From Winogradskya consettensis (GTDB lineage Bacteria; Actinomycetota; Actinomycetes; Mycobacteriales; Micromonosporaceae): a stretch of DNA of 64,000 nucleotides. The DNA lies in the NCBI RefSeq assembly GCF_018332715.1, contig NZ_BOQP01000079.1, forward strand, positions 1-64,000, read 5' to 3'. Below the pieces are notes generated by a model. The model had not been told where the DNA came from and did no database searches. It saw only the letters and a program-made list of their open reading frames with translations. The position numbers and the translations under genes are program-made. Positions 41,320-47,763 of this stretch are shown here, in pieces. Numbering within the stretch: position 1 is the first letter of the stretch; each line of letters opens with the position of its first letter.

Positions 41320-41590
41320 TCGCTGCGAGTGACATCGAGGAAGGGTGAGATCAGCACCACGCGCGCCGGGCTTTCCACGCCGCGACGGATCACCTCCTGA
41401 ACGGCCGCCAGCGCGAGGCCGGCACCGGCGGAGTCGCCTTGGACAGCGACCAGGTCCGCACCGCGCTCACGGACGAGGTCGGCGATGATCGGGACGATGC
41501 AACCGGCGGTGCCGTGGGTGCCAGGGGGTGGATCGGCACGATCACGTCGACGTCATCGGCGCGGGCCCAACTGGCGTTCCAGGCCCGGTC
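41320..41590 (-). pseudogene. Alpha/beta hydrolase (fold-3, HSL type) remnant
   Basis: Within the 586-bp gap between 41028 and 41615 the minus strand encodes pieces of one hydrolase: VDVIVPIHPLAP, then in another frame GTAGCIVPIIADLVRERGAD and VAVQGDSAGAGLALAAVQEV, and RGVESPARVVLISPFLDVT. These are the consecutive core segments of the family, including the GDSAG nucleophile elbow. The N terminus and the Asp/His part of the triad are missing, and a one-base frame change separates the first two segments. No start codon or complete frame exists. The rest of the gap (41029-41319) shows nothing recognisable. Confidence 0.7.
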
Positions 41591-41614
41591 ATGGCGTCGA
41601 TCTCGATGACGTGG

Positions 41615-42037
41615 TTACGCCTGTGCGGGAGCGGTGACGTCGATGATCCAGGTGACGCCGAAGCGGTCGGTCAGCATGCCGTAGAGCGGGGCGAAGACCG
41701 CCGGGGCGAGCGGGGTCAGGATTTCGGCTCCCTCGGTGAGGCGGTCCCACTGTGTCTGGATCTCCGCCGCGTCCGTGCCGCGCAGGGCGATGTAGAAGGA
41801 GTTCTGGCCGTGGTCGAACGGCTTGGCGCTCTGAACGTCGTAGGCCATGACGCGGAATCCGTTGGCCCCCTCGACCTGGCCCCAGGCGACGCTGTCGGCC
41901 TGGGCGGGGTCGGTGACCTGGTGGATGTCGGTGTAGGTGGCGACTGTGACAGTGCCGTCGAAAACGGTTGCGTAGAGGCCGAGGGCCTCGCGGGCCTGGC
42001 CGCGGAAGTTGATGTGGGTGGTCGTGGTGACGCTCAT
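41615..42037 (-). CDS. VOC-superfamily PhnB-like protein
   Basis: A 140-residue single-domain vicinal-oxygen-chelate protein of the PhnB/glyoxalase-like kind. It has THINFRGQAREALGLYATVF at the N terminus, a central MAYDVQSAKPFDHGQNSFYI strand pair and the C-terminal LYGMLTDRFGVTWIIDV that closes the family. Enzymatic activity is not predictable, since many PhnB proteins lack full metal ligands. It lies 60 bp downstream of the TetR gene on the same strand and is probably co-transcribed and regulated with it. Confidence 0.9.
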   Translation of the reverse strand: MSVTTTTHINFRGQAREALGLYATVFDGTVTVATYTDIHQVTDPAQADSVAWGQVEGANGFRVMAYDVQSAKPFDHGQNSFYIALRGTDAAEIQTQWDRLTEGAEILTPLAPAVFAPLYGMLTDRFGVTWIIDVTAPAQA

Positions 42038-42097
42038 GAGAGCTCCTTCTGATGGGGTTGGCTGAAACGGGAAACGCAGGTTGTGTGTTCGGACAGC

Positions 42098-42739
42098 TCA
42101 GGTGAGCTGGGCGCCGCGCATCGCGGGCAGGATCACGCTGTCGATGAGCGACAGCGTGAACTCGGGCGTGATGGGCTGCTGCTGCACGGCGGCGCGGCAG
42201 ATACTCATCATCGGCATGACCCGGGCGAGCGTGTCGACGTCGGCGCCGGGGTACTCGCCCCGGTCGATGGAACGCTGCAGAAGCACTCGGGCCGCGTCGA
42301 CCCACGGCTCGATACCCGCACCGCCACCGATGCCGGCGAGGCGGGGTTCCGTCTTGGCCAGCGTTGCCAGCCCTGCGAGCACCTTGATGCGCCGCTCTTG
42401 GTCCTCGACGCTCAACGGGATGACGGCGGCGATGAGATCGCCGCGGAGGGTGCCGGTGTCAGGCAGAGTGAGTTGTGCGGTATCGGACGCGCTCATGTGG
42501 CGAACCGCGTCGACGACAAGGTCGGCCTTGGTGCTCCAGCGACGGTAGACCGTCGCGCGGGCCGAGCCGGAATGGGCGGCGACCATGTCGATGGTCATGC
42601 CGTCATAGCCGGTCTCGGCGAGCACCTCGAGTGCCGAGTCGAGGATCTTGGCGTTGCGGGCGACGTCGAGCTTCGGCCCAGGACGGCGAGCCGCCGCAGC
42701 GGGGGTGTTCACCGTCTGGTCGTCGTCTGCTTCACTCAT
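42098..42739 (-). CDS. TetR family transcriptional regulator
   Basis: A 213-residue TetR regulator. The N-terminal helix-turn-helix is LAETGYDGMTIDMVAAHSGS followed by ARATVYRRWSTKADLVVDAV. The C-terminal ligand domain includes IEPWVDAARVLLQRSIDRGE. A basic Pro-rich tail (AAAARRPGPKLD) precedes the DNA-binding domain. The ATG at 42739 lies only about eight bases from the -10 box, so its mRNA should be leaderless. It likely represses its own promoter and the divergent winged-helix gene through the inverted repeat at 42744-42785. Confidence 0.93.
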   Translation of the reverse strand: MSEADDDQTVNTPAAAARRPGPKLDVARNAKILDSALEVLAETGYDGMTIDMVAAHSGSARATVYRRWSTKADLVVDAVRHMSASDTAQLTLPDTGTLRGDLIAAVIPLSVEDQERRIKVLAGLATLAKTEPRLAGIGGGAGIEPWVDAARVLLQRSIDRGEYPGADVDTLARVMPMMSICRAAVQQQPITPEFTLSLIDSVILPAMRGAQLT

Positions 42740-42743
42740 GGTT

Positions 42744-42785
42744 AAAACGATACGCCAGCATCTCGATATGAGCAAGTATCGTTTT
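42744..42785. promoter_or_regulatory. TetR operator-like inverted repeat overlapping promoter
   Basis: AAAACGATAC (42744-42753) and GTATCGTTTT (42776-42785) are perfect 10-bp arms separated by 22 bases. On the minus strand TTGCTC (42775-42770) and TATCGT (42752-42747) are 17 bases apart, forming the TetR promoter between the arms. Binding would cover both -35 and -10. Confidence 0.65.
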
Positions 42786-42832
42786 TGAGAAAGCCCTGGT
42801 CAGGGTGCCGCAGCTCATCATGGAGGACCGCT

Positions 42833-44005
42833 TTGCTCACCATCACGCCCGAACAACGTCGCCTCGTCATCGCGCACCGTCACCTTCTGCAGGGGGACGC
42901 CACCGGCCCCGATCAGGTCGCTGCCACGCTCATCGGGCTGCACGCCACCGACCCGGCCACACCGTTCCTGTCCGTCCTCGCACGAAGCAGGACGACCACG
43001 ATCCCAGGCATCGTCGACGCGATGTACGCACGGCGAAGCATGGTGCGCTGGATGGCGATGCGCCGCACCCTTTTCGTGTTCCCGACCTCGGACATCGCCG
43101 GAATCCAGGCCGCGGTCAGCACACCGCTCGCGGCGACGCTGCGTCGACAGCTGCTCAGCCGGCTGCGGCGCAACGGCGCTGAACCGGCTATCGAGGGCGA
43201 CCTTGGCGCTTGGCTCGACGATGTGGAGAAGCAGACGCTGGCCGCACTCGTCGATGCGGGGTCCGCCACCGGTGCTCAACTGTCGGCGCGGGTTCCAGGC
43301 TTGACGACGGTGATTCCTCCAGGGTCGCCGTCGGAGGTTCGACAGAAAGTCACGTCACCATTGCTGACCATCATGAGCGCTGACGGGTTGATTGTCCGCG
43401 GTATACCGACTGGAGCGTGGACGTCGAGGAATCACCTCTGGCAGCCTGCGGTGGCCTGGTGGCCACACAACTTCGAGGCGATAAGCGAAACCGATGCACA
43501 GCGTGCGCTCGCGCGACGCTACCTGGAGCGGTACGGGCCGACGACCGCGGACGATCTGCAATGGTGGACGGGGTGGAACAAGACCACGACCACACGCGCC
43601 CTTTCGCGCCTGCCGACCATCGACGTCGACCTCCACGGCCGTACCGGACTGATGCTGGGTGAGCCCGATCTCGAGATCCCCGACTCCCCGCCGCACGCCG
43701 CCCTTCTGCCCTCGCTCGACTCCACACCGATGGGATGGAAGGAACGCGAGTGGTTCCTCAGCATCGACCGGCGCGAGATCTTCGACACGGCCGACAACAT
43801 CGGCCCGACCCTGTGGTGGAACGGCGAGATCATCGGCTCCTGGGCCGTGGCAACCACCGGTGAAGTGCGAACGTCGATCCGCGTGGACCGGGGCACCGAC
43901 GCGACATCAACCATTCACCTGGCTGCCGCGGAACTCCAGCGGCGGCTCGACGGGACGGTCGTCACCCCCTCGATCCGAACACCGCTGGAGAAGTCGCTGC
44001 TCTGA
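42833..44005 (+). CDS. Winged helix DNA-binding domain protein (HTH_42, YcaQ-related)
   Basis: About 390 residues of the HTH_42 family. Conserved stretches include RLVIAHRHLLQGDATGPDQV, MVRWMAMRRTLFVFP, RYLERYGPTTADDLQWWTGW and LLPSLDSTPMGWKERE. Relatives such as YcaQ/AlkZ are DNA glycosylases that unhook crosslinks or excise azinomycin lesions, but actinomycete paralogues are many and mostly untested. The TTG at 42833 has GGAGG at good distance; the frame is open further upstream to 42785 without a better start. It is divergent from the TetR gene and probably under its control. Confidence 0.85.
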   Translation: MLTITPEQRRLVIAHRHLLQGDATGPDQVAATLIGLHATDPATPFLSVLARSRTTTIPGIVDAMYARRSMVRWMAMRRTLFVFPTSDIAGIQAAVSTPLAATLRRQLLSRLRRNGAEPAIEGDLGAWLDDVEKQTLAALVDAGSATGAQLSARVPGLTTVIPPGSPSEVRQKVTSPLLTIMSADGLIVRGIPTGAWTSRNHLWQPAVAWWPHNFEAISETDAQRALARRYLERYGPTTADDLQWWTGWNKTTTTRALSRLPTIDVDLHGRTGLMLGEPDLEIPDSPPHAALLPSLDSTPMGWKEREWFLSIDRREIFDTADNIGPTLWWNGEIIGSWAVATTGEVRTSIRVDRGTDATSTIHLAAAELQRRLDGTVVTPSIRTPLEKSLL

Positions 44006-44466
44006 GCGACAAGACCGGACCAGCAGAGCGCCACGAATCTCGCGCGCTCCGCACTCATCCGCTCAACGTCATCGACAGCCGCTTCGCGCCCCTCATCATC
44101 GACCTCAATCTACGAGCCGCAGAGCGATGCCAGAACTGAACCGACCTACGTTGCCGCTCACCCCCAGCCGAACGGATCGCTGGTGTCCCGATGACCGTTC
44201 CCCTGACGGGACACCCAGCTCAACGACCACCCTCCCGGCATCGCGCAGTCACCCCGATACTTGACGCCGTAGCGCCTGTCACCGAGCCGGAACGACCCCT
44301 GTCGAGTGCCATCGGTGGGCGCCGCAGGGCCTGCCCAGCGTCAGGTCGTTGCGGGGCGACGGGGGACAAGGTGCTGTGGCCGGCGATCGAGCTGATGCGC
44401 GCCGCCGGAGTGGCGCAGTCACCGCCAGGGCGTCGGCCAGGACGGCGGTCCACTGTCTACACGTCG
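44006..44466. other. Gene-free interval between winged-helix and MerR genes
   Basis: A 461-bp stretch with no convincing gene on either strand. Short frames exist but none shows a recognisable motif, ribosome site or coherent codon use. It may hold decayed sequence. Confidence 0.5.
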
Positions 44467-45261
44467 TCATGTCACGCGGAACACCGGCCACCCGATCTCC
44501 GTGCGCCAGGCGGCCGGATCGCTCACATCCCGGGGCCCCACGAGGTAAACCTCCCGCACGGGCCCAGCCACCGACATCGCGTTCTCCACGACCCACGCAC
44601 CGAGCTCGCCGTAGGTGACGTCCACGCCCTCGTGCTCGCCGACGTGGGTGGTCACCGCCAGTTCCGCGGCGGGCAGGGTCACGGCGTGCACCCGTCCGGT
44701 GCGCGGCGGGGTGGAGGTCGGCAGATAGACCAGCACCCGTCCGCGGCCCTCCTCGAACAGGGAGTTGTCGTAGTTACCCCCCGGTGGTCCGGTCCTACCT
44801 GCGCCCACGGCCGCTTGCAGCTCGGCCATTGCGCCGGCGAACCATGCCTCGACGTCGGCGTGGCCGATCACGGCCTCGACCGCCGCGACCTCGCGGGCGG
44901 GTTCGGCGCGCAGCTCGACCTCGATCGGCGCGGGGTCGGGCTGCAGGAGGCGGCGCAGCGAGGTGACCGCGGCCCGGGTGCGAGAAAGCTCGGCCTCCAA
45001 GCGCCGCAGGTGACCCGCGACCAGGGTCGACCGGACGCCGGGATCCGGCGTCCGCAGGATCCGCTGCACGTCGCTCAAGGGGACGTCGAGCTCGCGGAGC
45101 CGGTTGATGACCTGCGCGGTCGGTATCTGCTCGACGGAGTAGTAGCGGTAGCCGGTCGCCCCGTCCACGACGGCCGGCTCGAGCAGCTCCCCCTCGTGGT
45201 AACGGCGCAGGGTCCGCACGCTCAGGTGGGTCAAACGCGAGAACTCCCCGATCGTCAGCAC
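44467..45261 (-). CDS. MerR family regulator with GyrI-like effector domain
   Basis: A 264-residue regulator. The MerR helix-turn-helix is LTIGEFSRLTHLSVRTLRRY and GYRYYSVEQIPTAQVINRL; a coiled dimerisation helix (TLVAGHLRRLEAELSRTRA) follows. The C-terminal 160 residues resemble the GyrI-like/SOUL ligand fold (VYLPTSTPPRTGRVHAV, TYGELGAWVVENAM, EVYLVGPRDVSDP) that binds small hydrophobic compounds, as in BmrR. GTG at 45261 has GAGGGG before it. It is divergent from the SnoaL/SDR/hydrolase genes, with a perfect palindrome between, and most likely controls them. Confidence 0.92.
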   Translation of the reverse strand: MLTIGEFSRLTHLSVRTLRRYHEGELLEPAVVDGATGYRYYSVEQIPTAQVINRLRELDVPLSDVQRILRTPDPGVRSTLVAGHLRRLEAELSRTRAAVTSLRRLLQPDPAPIEVELRAEPAREVAAVEAVIGHADVEAWFAGAMAELQAAVGAGRTGPPGGNYDNSLFEEGRGRVLVYLPTSTPPRTGRVHAVTLPAAELAVTTHVGEHEGVDVTYGELGAWVVENAMSVAGPVREVYLVGPRDVSDPAAWRTEIGWPVFRVT

Positions 45262-45271
45262 CCCCTCAGTG

Positions 45272-45298
45272 TGGACCCTCCCCCAGGGGGAGGGTCCA
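45272..45298. promoter_or_regulatory. Perfect 27-bp palindrome, MerR operator
   Basis: TGGACCCTCCCC and GGGGAGGGTCCA flank CAG as perfect 12-bp arms. It lies 10 bp before the MerR start and 41 bp before the SnoaL gene. Long GC-rich dyads of this kind within the promoter are the normal target of MerR proteins, here probably serving both directions. Confidence 0.75.
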
Positions 45299-45339
45299 GC
45301 ACTTGACCCTCCGGCCCCGCGAGGCCGCACGGTGACGAC

Positions 45340-45699
45340 ATGACGAACAGCGACCTTCGCTCCGACATCCTCCCGACCACCGTCCGCGACTTCCTCGCAG
45401 CCAGCACCGTGCACGACGCCGGCACGGCCTCGTCGTTCCTCGTCGAGGACGTCGTGATCGTCGACCAGAACGAGACCTTCCGGGGCCGCGATGAGGTGCA
45501 CGCGTTCCTGCGCGACGCCGGCTCCGAGTTCGAGTACACCACCGAGCAGATCGGCGCCCGCCGCGTCGACGACGACCACTGGGTGGTGACCCTGCGCCTC
45601 GAGGGCACCTTCCCCGGCGGCGTCGCCGACCTGGACTACCGCTTCACCCTCCGCGGCAACCTCGTGGCCGAGCTCGTCATCGCCAACCACCAGGCCTGA
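45340..45699 (+). CDS. SnoaL-like/NTF2-fold protein
   Basis: A 119-residue single-domain protein of the NTF2-like superfamily. It shows TVRDFLAASTVHDAGTASSF, VEDVVIVDQNETFRGRDEVH and a beta-rich C terminus (DYRFTLRGNLVAELVIAN). Members include small isomerases, cyclases and ligand-binding proteins. No catalytic set can be assigned. It is the first gene rightward of the MerR operator and 41 bp before the SDR gene. Confidence 0.88.
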   Translation: MTNSDLRSDILPTTVRDFLAASTVHDAGTASSFLVEDVVIVDQNETFRGRDEVHAFLRDAGSEFEYTTEQIGARRVDDDHWVVTLRLEGTFPGGVADLDYRFTLRGNLVAELVIANHQA

Positions 45700-45740
45700 G
45701 CCCGACCGCACACCACCCAACCGTCTGAAGGAAGAGAAAA

Positions 45741-46529
45741 ATGTCCAGCAAAGAACGTGACCGCCTCGACGGCCGCCACGCGCTCGTCACGGGCGGGTCG
45801 AAGGGTTCGGGCAAGGCCGTCGTCACCCGCCTGCGGGAGATGGGCGCCGACGTGTGGACCACAGCCCGGACGATGCCCGACGGGTACGACCACCCCGAGC
45901 GGTTCATCGAGGCGGACACGTCGACCGTCGAGGGCGCGCAACTCGTGGCGGACCGCATCACCGAGTCCGTCGGCGCGCTCGACATCCTCGTGCACGTCGT
46001 CGGGGGCGCCTCGACGCCGTCCGGTGGGTTCGCGGTCATCACGGAACAGCAGTGGCTGACCGAACTGAACCTGAACTTCTTCGGTGCGGTGCGGCTCGAC
46101 CGGGCTCTCCTGCCGCCGATGGCCGGGGCCGGGTCGGGTGTGGTGCTGCACTTCACCTCGATCCAGCGGGAACTGCCGCAGTACGACGCGTCACTGGCGT
46201 ACGCGGCGGCCAAGGCGGCCCTGCGCACGTACAGCAAGGGCCTCGCCAACGAGCTCGCACCGCGCGGCGTGCGGGTCAACGCGATCAGCCCCGGCGGCAT
46301 CGAGACCGAGGCCTACGAGCGGTTCGTGGACCGGATCGCCGAGGGCAACGGGCTCACCCGCGAAGCCGCCAAGCAGACGATCTACAACTCCCTCGGCGGG
46401 GTTCCCCTGGGGCGATTCGCCCAGCCCGAGGAGATCGCCGACCTGGTCGGGTTCCTGGTGTCGGACCGCGCCTCGGCCATCGTGGGCGCCGAGTACGTCA
46501 TCGACGGCGGCACGGTCCCGACCTTGTGA
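45741..46529 (+). CDS. Short-chain dehydrogenase/reductase
   Basis: A 262-residue classical SDR. The NAD(P) site is HALVTGGSKGSGKAVVTRLR, the structural motif VHVVGGAS replaces NNAG, and the active-site Tyr-Lys is in YDASLAYAAAKAALRTYSKG with the Ser in LHFTSIQRELPQ. The C terminus SAIVGAEYVIDGGTVPTL is typical. It should oxidise or reduce a secondary alcohol/ketone. GAAGGAAGAG gives a ribosome site. It sits between the SnoaL-like gene and the esterase in a MerR-controlled cluster, so it may act on the same xenobiotic-like compound. Confidence 0.93.
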   Translation: MSSKERDRLDGRHALVTGGSKGSGKAVVTRLREMGADVWTTARTMPDGYDHPERFIEADTSTVEGAQLVADRITESVGALDILVHVVGGASTPSGGFAVITEQQWLTELNLNFFGAVRLDRALLPPMAGAGSGVVLHFTSIQRELPQYDASLAYAAAKAALRTYSKGLANELAPRGVRVNAISPGGIETEAYERFVDRIAEGNGLTREAAKQTIYNSLGGVPLGRFAQPEEIADLVGFLVSDRASAIVGAEYVIDGGTVPTL

Positions 46530-46622
46530 GCCGACGGCGGGGCGGCCTCAAGAAGATCGCGGCCGCCCCGTCCGGACCACCCGAGGAAACACCCGATAAG
46601 TCATCGACGACGAGGAACCCCA

Positions 46623-47637
46623 TGACCACTCACGTCACCGCACCCTCCCCCGTCCAGCCGGTCGGACCGCCGCCACCCTTCGATCCCGAGCTCGCCCCCG
46701 TCCTGGACGTGCTGACCGGCATCCGCCCCCCCCGGACGCGTACCGACCGGACACCATCGTCGAGATGCGCCGGCCCGTTCCCGGCGTACCGACCCCGACC
46801 GACGACGTCCTGTCGCGCGACGGTGCCTACCTCGTCCGTCAGAGGACTGTTCCCGGTCCGGACGGGGACCCGGACGTCGCGCTACTCGTTTGCCTCCCGC
46901 GGCACAGGCGCACGCCGGTTCCGGCCATCTACTTCATCCACGGCGGTGGGATGATCGTCGGCGACAACCGGTTCGGCCTCCCGGAAGTGCTGGACCTGGC
47001 TGAACCGCTGGGCACGGCGGTGGTCTCGGTCGAGTACCGACTCGCGCCGGAGACTCCCCACCCGGGTCCTGTCGAGGACAGCTACGCCGGTCTGCGCTGG
47101 CTGTCGGAGCACGCCGACGAGCTCGGCGTCGACCCTGGCCGCATCGTCGTCGCCGGCATGAGCGCCGGCGGCGGACTGGCCGCAGGCGTCGCCCTCATGG
47201 CCCGTGACCGTGGGGGCCCGACGATCGCGGGACAGCTGCTCCTGAGCCCCATGCTCGACGACCGCAACGACTCGCCCTCGGCGCGCCAGATGCGCGGCTT
47301 CGGCATCTGGGACAACCGCTCCAACGAGACCGGCTGGAACGCGCTCCTCGGCGATGCCGTACGCGGGGGGCCGGAGGTGTCCCCGTACGCCGCCCCGGCC
47401 CGCGCCGAGGACCTGTCCGGCCTACCACCCACCTTCATCGACGTCGGCTCAGCCGAGACGTTCCGGGACGAGGACGCCGCCTTCGCGAGCCGCCGGTGGC
47501 AGGCCGGCGGCCGCGGTGAGTTGCACGTCTGGCCCGGCGGTTTCCACGGGTTCGACGTCGTGGCACCGTCCGCCGCGATCTCCAGGGACGCGATCGCTGC
47601 CCGCGCGGCGTGGCTGCACCGCCAGCTGGGCAGGTGA
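46623..47637 (+). pseudogene. Alpha/beta hydrolase (fold-3) with frameshift in a C8 tract
   Basis: The gene starts at ATG 46623 (MTTHVTAPSPVQPVGPPPPF, FDPELAPVLDVLTGIRP) and then shifts frame in a run of eight cytosines at 46726-46733. One more C would continue as PPPDAYRPDTIVEMRRPVPG and join the long downstream frame. The rest is an intact HSL-type esterase: YFIHGGGMIVGD (oxyanion), GMSAGGGLAAG (Ser), PTFIDVGSAETFRDED (Asp) and VWPGGFHGFDV (His). An internal ATG at 46765 could give a 290-residue protein that keeps the triad but loses the cap region. The break may be real, a sequencing slip in a homopolymer, or a switchable tract. It is last in the MerR-linked cluster. Confidence 0.75.
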
Positions 47638-47763
47638 ATGGGCGGCTCTCTGATGGAAAGAGCCCGATGGTGTCACGGTTTGACCCGGTCGCCCGGCGTG
47701 AACCGGATGGCCTGGAAGGGCGACTGGGAACCGGGACAGCCCGGGCGAGTGGTACGGGCGGGG

